Assembly (NCBI GenBank): GCA_023489425.1
Contig: JAMDCG010000105.1
Span: forward strand, 1 to 17,149
Direction of reading: 5' to 3'
DNA: 17,149 nt
Source of the DNA: Thermoplasmatota archaeon
Lineage (GTDB): Archaea > Thermoplasmatota > Thermoplasmata > Thermoplasmatales > Thermoplasmataceae
This document shows, piece by piece, positions 7,715 through 13,994 of this stretch; positions within the stretch are counted from its first letter, which is position 1, and every line of letters starts with the position of its first letter. The notes beneath the pieces are model-generated. The model did not search any database. It had not been told where the DNA came from and saw only the letters and a program-made list of their open reading frames with translations. The position numbers were made by a program, and so were the translations under genes.

Positions 7715-8683
7715 TTAAATCTTTCCCTTCATCCCTTCTGCCAGTGATTCTGCAAAATAAGTAATGAAGATATCCGCTCCAGCCCTGAATATCGAAGTGA
7801 CATATTCATTTATGGCTGATTCAGATATGAACCCATTTTTCACGGCATTAATTATCATGTTATATTCGCCACTTACACCATATGCAGCCAGTGGTCTATT
7901 GAATATGGTTGAAGCTTCTCTGATCACATCCATATAGAATAATGAAGGTTTAACCATGATAATGTCTGCCCCCTCTTCTATATCAAGTTCAATTTCCCTC
8001 ATTGCTTCATTTATATTTGCTGGGTCCATTTGATATGTTTTTCTGTCTCCAAAAGATGGTGTGGACTTTGCAGCGTCCCTGAAGGGACCGTATAATGAGG
8101 ACGCATACTTGGCAGAGTATGCCATTATTGGAATATTTTCAAAACCATTTCCATCCAGTTCATTTCTAATTTTTTTTACCTGACCGTCCATCATTCCACT
8201 TGGTGCAATAATATTTGATCCCGCCTCTGCCTGACTCACTGCAATTTTACCATAGTAGTCAAGAGTTTTATCATTCCATACTTCTTTTCCTCTCAATATA
8301 CCACAATGGCCGTGATCTGTATATTCACACATGCAAAGATCAGTAACTACAAGGAGATCATTATTTCTAAATGACTTAATACTTCTCTGTATAACACCAT
8401 CATCGGCGAATGACTGAGATCCTTCGCTATCCTTTTTTTCTGGAATACCAAATAAGAGCACCGTGTTTACACCAATTTTTTTCAAATGTTTTGCATATTC
8501 ATCAACACTATCGAGTGTCTGTGTGAATATACTGGGTAAGCTTGGTATTTCTTGCGGTTCAGTTAAATTCTCATCTATAAAAACTGGCATGATTAATCTA
8601 TCGAGGCTTATTTTTGTCTCACCTGTCAGGCTTCTTAAAAGTGGATTAGCCCTTAGTCTTCTTGGTCTGTACTCTGGAAACAT
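7715..8683 (-). CDS. hemB: Delta-aminolevulinic acid dehydratase (porphobilinogen synthase)
   Basis: Condenses two 5-aminolevulinate molecules to porphobilinogen in heme/tetrapyrrole synthesis. The 322-residue length is typical. Metal ligands C117, C119 and C127 are present in DLCMCEYTDHGHCG, which indicates the zinc-dependent type. Active-site lysines are K192 (AYSAKYASSLYGPFRDAA) and the Schiff-base K245 (IIMVKPSLFY). YGVSGEY near 268-274 is also conserved. ATG 8683 is 24 bases downstream of a TATA-like box (TTATTATAA, minus strand 8703-8711), so the message is probably leaderless. The downstream M61 peptidase gene follows after 32 bases. No other heme-synthesis gene is in the window, so it is separated from the rest of the pathway. 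Confidence 0.96.
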   Translation of the reverse strand: MFPEYRPRRLRANPLLRSLTGETKISLDRLIMPVFIDENLTEPQEIPSLPSIFTQTLDSVDEYAKHLKKIGVNTVLLFGIPEKKDSEGSQSFADDGVIQRSIKSFRNNDLLVVTDLCMCEYTDHGHCGILRGKEVWNDKTLDYYGKIAVSQAEAGSNIIAPSGMMDGQVKKIRNELDGNGFENIPIMAYSAKYASSLYGPFRDAAKSTPSFGDRKTYQMDPANINEAMREIELDIEEGADIIMVKPSLFYMDVIREASTIFNRPLAAYGVSGEYNMIINAVKNGFISESAINEYVTSIFRAGADIFITYFAESLAEGMKGKI

Positions 8684-8702
8684 ATAAGCAAATGACTGTC
8701 GA

Positions 8703-8711
8703 TTATAATAA
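8703..8711 (-). promoter_or_regulatory. TATA box of hemB
   Basis: TTATTATAA on the minus strand, centred 24 bases before ATG 8683. It lies in the 67-base gap behind the GvpD-like ATPase gene and indicates that hemB is transcribed independently. Confidence 0.45.
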
Positions 8712-8750
8712 CCTTGTAATGGAAAAGGAGGTAATATAAAAGTGATATTT

Positions 8751-10199
8751 TCAGACAGACTCTATGAGATCATATGATGGCCATCCGCTCTGATCAACCA
8801 GAGATTGCACAGAAAAGTGCTTGTTGCCACCAGAATTGAGGAAGATAAATCCATCCTTATCACGGATGTGTAAGGAGAAAGTTGCATGGTGACTCAGTTT
8901 TTTGTAAAAATCTTCATCGCATATCATGAACACAGTTCCCGTAAGACGTATTTCATTCAATATGGTTAGAAAATCTCCTATGAAATTTTCGCCATAAGTA
9001 AAGTTGAGGAAATCTGTGGAAAAAATGTATACGTTGGGTCTTTTAGACGAACCTGTAAAATACTCAATTGCCTCACTGGTGAAATCCTCTGTCATTTTCG
9101 CCCCTTCAAGGTTTATCACGGAGGGATTTGTTCTTTTTGTTTTTTCTGCAGTTATATAATGTTTCAGCTGTTCTGGTTCCATGGTTAAACTGAATATTTT
9201 TGCAGACTCATAACTGCTTGAGGATACATCTATTACTCCTCTCCCCTCTGAGATGGTTCTCCTAACAAGAGAATTTTTAATCAGATTTACTGCAATGTCT
9301 GTTCTGTCAGATATTTCCATTCGATGAATCAGTACAAGAGAACCAATATCAACTGTTCTTTTATTCATTGGAAGCACCTTTGAAATTGCAGAAACACCCA
9401 TGTCCACAGAATCCTTGCTCTCTTCGTTATCAGAAAGCATGGGGATTTTATGCGTAGGGTACGAAACAGATATTATTGGAAAAAGGGTAAATCTTCCATT
9501 CAGGAGTGAATATGAAAAGAAAGGAGTAGAACCAAGGGACAGGCCTCTTAGTTTTTCAATCCTCATGTATCTTATCATGTAATTTCTATCTATCTCCATG
9601 CTGAGGCTGATAACTCCATCTGAGAAATATTCTAATTTATCATTTTGTGTTGATTCGAGAACAACTATAAGTCCTGCACCACTCTTTTCAACCAGATCAT
9701 TCTGCAATATACTGAAAAGTGTAGTCTCATCAATGCTGTATTTCTGAGCAATAGCCTCGATTGAATCCAGAATTACAACCGGACCAAGTTCAAAATTTTT
9801 TTCTACAAATGTATAAATGGCGTTTAGCTCAGGGATTACCTCTTTTATATCAAATATTAACCCACTGGAACCTGTGAAATCAGAGTTCAGATTCTTTTCT
9901 TCAAGAAGTTTTTCAAGTTTCTTAAGAGATTCTGTGCTGACATATTTAAAATCTTCAGTATACGAAAAATTTTCTTTATTGATTCTATAGGAAATCTGGT
10001 CTATAAATGGAAAAGCATCCTTTAAAGGTTCGTCGTTAAATCTTGAGGAAAGAAAATGTATCGGTTGATTCTCATATAGGCGAGATGCTAACTCCAGACT
10101 GAATGTTGTCTTACCCGTACCGGGTCTTCCTTTTATTATAAGTGACTTCCCAAATTTTTGGTTAAAGAAATCCTTAAACACTTCAAATGGATCTTCCAT
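8751..10199 (-). CDS. KaiC/GvpD-like RecA-superfamily ATPase
   Basis: A 482-residue P-loop ATPase. The N-terminal half is a KaiC/RecA-type domain: Walker A GRPGTGKTT (residues 24-32), Walker B VVILD (141-145) followed by SIEAIAQ, and the KaiC-like end pattern YFSDGVISLSMEIDRNYMIR with IEKLRGL (191-220). The C-terminal half (about 245-482) is divergent, shows no second Walker A, and may be a degenerate second RecA fold. This layout resembles the archaeal GvpD family, named for a gas vesicle regulator but found in archaea without gas vesicles; no gvp genes are seen here. ATG 10199 has GAGGT at 10207-10211 nearby as a possible ribosome site and a TATA-like GGGATAAAC at about 10230-10238. It lies upstream of hemB on the same strand. 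ATPase call firm, GvpD link moderate. Confidence 0.82.
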   Translation of the reverse strand: MEDPFEVFKDFFNQKFGKSLIIKGRPGTGKTTFSLELASRLYENQPIHFLSSRFNDEPLKDAFPFIDQISYRINKENFSYTEDFKYVSTESLKKLEKLLEEKNLNSDFTGSSGLIFDIKEVIPELNAIYTFVEKNFELGPVVILDSIEAIAQKYSIDETTLFSILQNDLVEKSGAGLIVVLESTQNDKLEYFSDGVISLSMEIDRNYMIRYMRIEKLRGLSLGSTPFFSYSLLNGRFTLFPIISVSYPTHKIPMLSDNEESKDSVDMGVSAISKVLPMNKRTVDIGSLVLIHRMEISDRTDIAVNLIKNSLVRRTISEGRGVIDVSSSSYESAKIFSLTMEPEQLKHYITAEKTKRTNPSVINLEGAKMTEDFTSEAIEYFTGSSKRPNVYIFSTDFLNFTYGENFIGDFLTILNEIRLTGTVFMICDEDFYKKLSHHATFSLHIRDKDGFIFLNSGGNKHFSVQSLVDQSGWPSYDLIESV

Positions 10200-10321
10200 T
10201 AGGTTTTAACCTCTTATATTGCGTTGAAAGTTTATCCCAACACTGTTATGTGTAATTTAAATCAGATTTAAACATTTTGGTTTTAATATTTAAAGCACAA
10301 CCTAAATACCACACTTTCAAT

Positions 10322-10493
10322 ATGAGCACAGCACTGGACGTGTTCACACCATTCCTCTCTGGAATAGGTTGTTATTACCATATTGTTGGTAGATGTATTA
10401 GGTTCAACTATTTTACTATTATCTTTGGTACTCTTCAGTCTTATCTCTTACAATCGTTCTAAAATCGATCATCATACCATCTCAAGTTCGTGA
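10322..10493 (+). pseudogene. Possible small membrane protein with one-base frameshift
   Basis: ATG 10322 opens MSTALDVFTPFLSGI in one frame (to 10366). From 10368 the next frame reads VVITILLVDVLG, then STILLLSLVLFSLI, then SYNRSKIDHH, ending at TGA 10491-10493. Dropping one G of the pair 10367-10368 would join them into a 56-residue protein with a hydrophobic run of about 26 residues followed by a basic end, as in a small membrane protein. Without the shift the first frame continues to TAA 10460-10462 with a much less regular sequence. Possible readings: a decayed gene, a sequencing error, a programmed +1 shift, or chance in T-rich DNA. A TATA-like TTTTAATATTTAAAG lies at about 10281-10295. 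Arg codon CGT is unlike the neighbours, which counts against a normal resident gene. Confidence 0.35.
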
Positions 10494-10569
10494 ATTTTTT
10501 GGGCAATCAGGATAATAAGTAATTTCTTAAATATTCTGAACCGGTTAGTCTAAAACTTACGTAACAGGT

Positions 10570-10646
10570 TAAATTTATATATAGGAACGTTTAATAACTT
10601 TCCTTTTGGATGTGTTCACTCCCAACTGTTATAAAGGATAAATAAC
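10570..10646 (+). promoter_or_regulatory. mdh promoter region, two TATA-like boxes
   Basis: TTTATATATAGG around 10572-10583 would start a transcript near 10603 with a leader of about 70 bases. A second candidate, TTATAAAGGATAAATAA (10629-10645), would start within about 10-20 bases of ATG 10676. No clear ribosome site precedes the ATG, which favours the second, nearly leaderless start. Confidence 0.4.
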
Positions 10647-10675
10647 AATTTAACCCTTAAAGTAATACCATTAAC

Positions 10676-11644
10676 ATGAGATCTAAAATATCCGTAATAG
10701 GAGCAGGAAATGTTGGAGCTACAGTTGCACAGTTTATTGCACTTAAGGACCTTGGAGATGTATATTTGTTTGATGTTGTTGATGGAGTTCCAGAAGGGAA
10801 AGCACTTGATATGATGGAAGGAACACCACACTGGGGTACAGATTTGAACATTAAGGGATTCACAACAGTTGATCCGAAGAATTACGAGAATATGAAGGGT
10901 TCTGACGTTATTGTTATAACTGCTGGTCTTGCAAGAAAACCAGGAATGAGCAGAGATGATCTGCTAGCCAAAAACATAGCCATAATAGCCGATGTTGCAA
11001 AAAATGTAAAGAAATATTCTCCAGAATCAGTAATTGTAATCGTATCAAACCCGGCTGATACAATGGCATATGCTTTTCAAAAGGTTAGTGGAATAGACCC
11101 AAAGAAAATTATAGGCTTAGGTGGTTCACTTGACAGTTCAAGATTCAGGACATTCCTCGCAATGGAACTTAAAGCCTCAGTTCAGGATGTAAATGCATTT
11201 GTCATAGGTGGTCATGGTGATGATATGGTACCATTTATCAGGTATTCTTCTGTTGGAGGCATTCCCATAACAGATCTTCTCAGTAAGGAAAAAATAGATG
11301 AAATAGTAAAAAGGACGAGATTTGGTGGAGGAGAAATAGTAGATTACCTTAAGACAGGAAGCGCCTACTACGCGCCTGGTATAGCAATAACAGCAATGGT
11401 AGAATCAATAATAAAAGACAGAAGAAGAATGATACCATGTGCCGCGTTTGTGGATGAGAAAACATCAAAGCACTATTCAGCACAGGGACTATTTATTGGA
11501 CTTCCAATACTTATAGGAAAAAATGGAGTGGAGAGAATCTTTGATATTAACTTCACAGCAGAGGAAAAGGAGCTTTGGAACAAAACAGTTGCCTCAGTAA
11601 AAGGTAACGCAGACAAAGTAGATCAGTTCCTAACAAAACAATAA
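10676..11644 (+). CDS. mdh: Malate dehydrogenase (NAD-dependent, LDH-like type)
   Basis: Interconverts malate and oxaloacetate in the cytosolic TCA cycle. The 322-residue protein has the dinucleotide motif GAGNVG (residues 9-14) with D33 ending the second beta strand, which favours NAD over NADP. The substrate loop ARKPGMSRDDLL carries R87 and R93; R87 at the specificity position marks malate rather than lactate dehydrogenase. D153 and R156 (LDSSRFRTF) and catalytic H180 (IGGHGDDMVP) complete the active site. NPADTM replaces the commoner NPVD, which I recall from Thermoplasma enzymes. The gene stands alone with its own promoter region, and its T-rich 3' end runs into the convergent queC. Confidence is high; lactate or another 2-oxoacid is a remote alternative. 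Confidence 0.96.
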   Translation: MRSKISVIGAGNVGATVAQFIALKDLGDVYLFDVVDGVPEGKALDMMEGTPHWGTDLNIKGFTTVDPKNYENMKGSDVIVITAGLARKPGMSRDDLLAKNIAIIADVAKNVKKYSPESVIVIVSNPADTMAYAFQKVSGIDPKKIIGLGGSLDSSRFRTFLAMELKASVQDVNAFVIGGHGDDMVPFIRYSSVGGIPITDLLSKEKIDEIVKRTRFGGGEIVDYLKTGSAYYAPGIAITAMVESIIKDRRRMIPCAAFVDEKTSKHYSAQGLFIGLPILIGKNGVERIFDINFTAEEKELWNKTVASVKGNADKVDQFLTKQ

Positions 11645-11650
11645 TTTCAT

Positions 11651-12355
11651 TTATTTTTTATATTTTTTTGAGTTTCTTAAATAATCTATATAAAAGTGCG
11701 GATATGTTTCATAGGGAGTCGGATCTATTTCTCCCGCATCCATGAAACCCCTCAATCTAAGTAGACAGGAATCACACCTTCCACATGCTTTTTCTCTGCC
11801 ATTATAACAGGAATATGTGAGTTCATATGGGGCATTATTCTTTATCCCCATAGTTATTATCTCACCCTTATTCAGGTACTGAAGTGGTGCCATTATCTTT
11901 AAGTCACTCCTGTCAAGTCCATGTTGCAGGCTCTGTTCCATTGAGCTTATAAAATTTGGTCTGCAGTCCGGATAACCTGAATAATCTACTGAGTTGACTC
12001 CCATCATAATTGTTCTGGCATCCAGTAATTCTGAGTATGCAGCCGCTATTGATAGGAATAGTATATTCCTGCCAGGAACATAGGTATTGGGAATCTCTTT
12101 TCTTTCAAGCTTACCAATTTCTACTGCCTCATCACCCGTAAGTGAACTACCCCCTATCTGCCTCAGATCTATCTTGAATACAATTCTTTGAATGCCGTAA
12201 AAATCAGCAATTTTCTTTGAGGATTCCAGCTCCCTTCTATGCCTCTGACCGTAATCAAAGCTGAGTCCAGTGATATTATACCCATTTTTCTTTGCGAATG
12301 ATAAGACCGTTGTAGAATCCAGCCCTCCTGACATCAATATTATTGCATTATCCAA
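11651..12355 (-). CDS. queC: 7-cyano-7-deazaguanine (preQ0) synthase
   Basis: Converts 7-carboxy-7-deazaguanine, ammonia and ATP to preQ0, the base that archaeal tRNA-guanine transglycosylase inserts at position 15 on the way to archaeosine. The ATP-pyrophosphatase motif is LMSGGLDSTTVL near the N-terminus, and the C-terminal zinc site is CYNGREKACGRCDSCLLR with four cysteines. NTYVPGRN and MGVNSVDYSGYPDC are further family motifs. I chose TTG 12355 (234 residues) because GGAGTGA (12361-12367) lies five bases upstream and the length before SGGLDS then matches relatives; GTG 12364 is the alternative, and the frame stays open to 12409. It overlaps queD by eight bases, so the two are coupled. 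It is the last gene of an operon with queD and a dienoyl-CoA reductase. Confidence 0.95.
   Translation of the reverse strand: MDNAIILMSGGLDSTTVLSFAKKNGYNITGLSFDYGQRHRRELESSKKIADFYGIQRIVFKIDLRQIGGSSLTGDEAVEIGKLERKEIPNTYVPGRNILFLSIAAAYSELLDARTIMMGVNSVDYSGYPDCRPNFISSMEQSLQHGLDRSDLKIMAPLQYLNKGEIITMGIKNNAPYELTYSCYNGREKACGRCDSCLLRLRGFMDAGEIDPTPYETYPHFYIDYLRNSKKYKK
11654..11669 (+). terminator. Oligo-T terminator after mdh
   Basis: T6 (11654-11659) and T7 (11663-11669) within 10-25 bases of the mdh stop form a typical archaeal U-tract terminator. The same bases encode the lysine-rich C-terminus of QueC on the other strand. Confidence 0.45.
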
Positions 12356-12824
12356 TTTTCTCACTCCATGAAGCTTTCTGTCCTGGTCCTTCATACACTG
12401 AAACTTCAATCAATTTAACATTCTTCTCAAATTTCACTTTATTGACTATTTCCCTTGCAAAAAATCTTGATAATTCCTCGCTGCTGCTGTAATCCACATC
12501 GCACAGATAAACAAACTCTTCGGGTATTGACATAGTTTTTCCTTCGTATTTTATTATGAATTGGCCGTTCTCCTTTTTCTGTTCCATATCTTTTCCATGC
12601 ACGGGAAGTATAAGCTTATGATCAATTTCCTCAAGAAACTTTCTCATCTCTCTCTTCACGGTCACAAAGTCAGCTACCATACCATTCAGTAATTCTCCTT
12701 CTATTCTGATATCGATTGCATAATCATGTCCATGTAATCTTTTACACTTATCATGGTATGGAATGAAATGTGCAGCCGAAAACTTCATATTTGTTTCCCA
12801 TCCATTTATATATATACTCATCAT
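12348..12824 (-). CDS. queD: 6-carboxytetrahydropterin synthase family (QueD)
   Basis: Member of the 6-pyruvoyltetrahydropterin synthase fold family, here assigned to the QueD step, dihydroneopterin triphosphate to 6-carboxytetrahydropterin, because queC follows directly. The zinc histidines are in FSAAHF and LHGHDY, and the catalytic Cys is in KCKRLHGH (C-x3-HGH, the QueD pattern). DHKLILP and the C-terminal EGPGQKASW complete the active site. I place the start at ATG 12824 (158 residues), seven bases after a good ribosome site, GGTGA (12832-12836); the frame is open to 12860 but that would add an unsupported extension. ATG 12821 follows directly. The start overlaps the stop of the upstream reductase gene (ATGATGA). 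QueE was not seen in the window. Confidence 0.93.
   Translation of the reverse strand: MMSIYINGWETNMKFSAAHFIPYHDKCKRLHGHDYAIDIRIEGELLNGMVADFVTVKREMRKFLEEIDHKLILPVHGKDMEQKKENGQFIIKYEGKTMSIPEEFVYLCDVDYSSSEELSRFFAREIVNKVKFEKNVKLIEVSVYEGPGQKASWSEKIG
12361..12367 (-). promoter_or_regulatory. Ribosome binding site deciding the queC start
   Basis: GGAGTGA on the minus strand, five bases before TTG 12355 and inside the end of queD. It favours TTG over the GTG at 12364, which is part of the same element. Confidence 0.4.
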
Positions 12825-13666
12825 TCTTTCTTCACCCTGTTCTTCCGGATCATATCCCACATATTATCATCTATCTGTGAAAGCATGTTGAACTGTCCAG
12901 CACCCTGTATCCATTCTCCACCATCTATAGTTATAATTTCACCATTTATAAACGAAGAATAATCACTGATAAGATATGAAACAAGTTCTGAAATATCATC
13001 AGTAGTTCCAAGCCTTCGCATAGGATTTTTTTCCTTAAGGATTTTTTCATAGCTATCATCTGGAATCAGATTCTTCCATGCTCCTTGAGTCTTGAAAGGA
13101 CCAGGCGCTACCCCATTGGTTCTGATGCCCTTTGGACCCCATTCTACAGCAACACTTCTGGTAAATGCTCTCAAACCACCCTTTGCTGCGGCCGAAGGAG
13201 TAACGAATGCTGAACCAGTATCCGCGTAAGAAGTTAGTATATTCACAACACTTCCCCTGATCTTCCTTTCCATCCATCTTCTCGATACCTGAACTGAAGT
13301 GTTAATTGAACCCATTAAAACTATGTCTATTACTGATTTGAAGGCATTCATTGACAGATCTTCCGTCCTCGATATAAAATTACCTGCAGCATTATTTACA
13401 AGTCCTATTATCTCTATTTTTCTAAAAGTTTCATCAATGAACTCGTTCACAGCGTCAAAGTTTCTTATGTCAATTGCCTTATATTCAAGATTACCATTAA
13501 TTGCATTCACTCTTTGTTTTGTTTCCTCAAGGGTTGATTCGGTTCGGCCAAAAGTATAAACACTGGCACCATAACTGGCAAACTTCAGGCAAAGAGACTG
13601 CCCAAGACCGGTTCCACCTCCGGTGATAATCACCCCCTTATTTTTAAACGGAGTACCTTCCAACAT
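12821..13666 (-). CDS. Short-chain dehydrogenase, 2,4-dienoyl-CoA reductase (DECR1-like)
   Basis: A 281-residue NAD(P)H-dependent short-chain dehydrogenase. The cofactor motif is TGGGTGLG (15-22), with NNAAGNFISRTEDLS at 91-105. The usual YxxxK reads S158-AAA-K162, so the standard Tyr is Ser. In mammalian mitochondrial 2,4-dienoyl-CoA reductase (DECR1) the same change occurs and the working Tyr lies 15 residues before the Lys; here Y147 (ILTSYADTGSAF) is at exactly that distance. VAPGPFKTQGAW, the INGEIITIDGG segment and a C-terminal GQFN with MWDMIRK also match DECR1 as I remember it. The expected role is reduction of dienoyl-CoA in unsaturated fatty acid breakdown. ATG 13666 is preceded by AAAGGTT and a TATA-like box at 13695-13706. 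It leads the queD-queC operon; why is unclear. Confidence 0.87.
   Translation of the reverse strand: MLEGTPFKNKGVIITGGGTGLGQSLCLKFASYGASVYTFGRTESTLEETKQRVNAINGNLEYKAIDIRNFDAVNEFIDETFRKIEIIGLVNNAAGNFISRTEDLSMNAFKSVIDIVLMGSINTSVQVSRRWMERKIRGSVVNILTSYADTGSAFVTPSAAAKGGLRAFTRSVAVEWGPKGIRTNGVAPGPFKTQGAWKNLIPDDSYEKILKEKNPMRRLGTTDDISELVSYLISDYSSFINGEIITIDGGEWIQGAGQFNMLSQIDDNMWDMIRKNRVKKE
12832..12836 (-). promoter_or_regulatory. Ribosome binding site of queD
   Basis: GGTGA on the minus strand, seven bases before ATG 12824 and inside the last codons of the upstream gene. It supports the shorter queD start. Confidence 0.45.
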
Positions 13667-13774
13667 AACCTTTGATTATTCATACAACCTTAAGCTTTAT
13701 GATAAATTAATGAATTTTTTTTTGACCATCTGTTCGTTAAAAGATTTTAAGGAGAACCTGGGATATATTTCATG

Positions 13775-13791
13775 TATATTTCGAAAATATA
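13775..13791. repeat. Inverted repeat TATATTT-CGA-AAATATA
   Basis: Perfect seven-base arms with a three-base centre, flanked by GATAT (13762-13766) and ATATC (13792-13796). It lies about 70-80 bases upstream of the predicted reductase promoter. It could be a binding site or chance in AT-rich DNA. Confidence 0.45.
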
Positions 13792-13833
13792 ATATCTAAA
13801 GCTCCGATTACCAACGGATTCCCAACCGGAAAA

Positions 13834-13857
13834 CCATTTTGATATATTCCAAAATGG
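13834..13857. repeat. Inverted repeat CCATTTTG-N8-CAAAATGG
   Basis: Perfect eight-base arms with an eight-base spacer, 54 bases before tRNA-Arg. As RNA it would form a hairpin; as DNA it has the form of a dimer binding site. Function unknown. Confidence 0.5.
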
Positions 13858-13910
13858 AAGCTATTGAAATGGAGTTTGTAAGGAATAAAAAAAATATATC
13901 AAATAGAAAA

Positions 13911-13985
13911 GGGCGCGTGGCCAAGCCTGGATATGGCAACAGCCTCCTAAGCTGTAGATCAGGGGTCCGAATCCCCTCGCGCCCG
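13911..13985 (+). tRNA. tRNA-Arg (anticodon CCT)
   Basis: A 75-base tRNA without intron and without encoded CCA. The acceptor arm is GGGCGCG with CGCGCCC and discriminator G. The D arm pairs GCCA with TGGC and has G15 and G18-G19. The anticodon arm is ACAGC, loop CTCCTAA, GCTGT, giving anticodon CCT, which reads AGG. The T arm is AGGGG, loop TCCGAAT, CCCCT. Position 55 is thus C rather than the nearly universal T. G15 is the site of archaeosine, linking it to the queD-queC operon. The gene ends nine bases before the end of the convergent pcn gene, and TTTT follows at 13987-13990. Confidence 0.96.
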
Positions 13986-13994
13986 CTTTTGAAT

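Larger units (their letters stand above)
10200..10675. other. Gene-poor divergent intergenic region
   Basis: This 476-base stretch separates the GvpD-like ATPase (minus) from mdh (plus). It holds the ATPase promoter, a possible small membrane-protein gene with a frameshift (10322-10493), a perfect eight-base palindrome AACCGGTT (10539-10546), and two TATA-like boxes before mdh. I see no tRNA, C/D box RNA or mobile-element remnant in it. Confidence 0.6.
13667..13910. other. Divergent intergenic region with inverted repeats
   Basis: This 244-base stretch separates the reductase (minus) from tRNA-Arg (plus). It contains TATA-like boxes for both (CTTTATGATAAA at 13695-13706, read on the minus strand; AATAAAAA or AAATATATC at 13884-13899) and at least two inverted repeats listed separately. 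I see no supported ORF or RNA gene in it. Confidence 0.5.

Noticed and set aside
10201..10212. Apparent palindrome AGGTTTTAACCT before the ATPase gene
   Set aside because: Only five-base arms with a two-base centre, and it overlaps the probable ribosome site; not a perfect palindrome and common by chance in AT-rich DNA.
10490..10675. Possible small RNA before mdh
   Set aside because: No C/D or H/ACA box pattern and no stable stem seen by eye; TATA-like boxes explain the region adequately.
10616..10863. Two overlapping minus-strand frames (71 and 68 codons) at the mdh start
   Set aside because: Both are antisense to the conserved NAD-binding part of mdh and to its promoter.
12825..12860. Twelve-residue N-terminal extension of QueD
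   Set aside because: It lies wholly inside the end of the reductase gene, has no ribosome site, and is absent from the family; ATG 12824 has GGTGA at ideal spacing.
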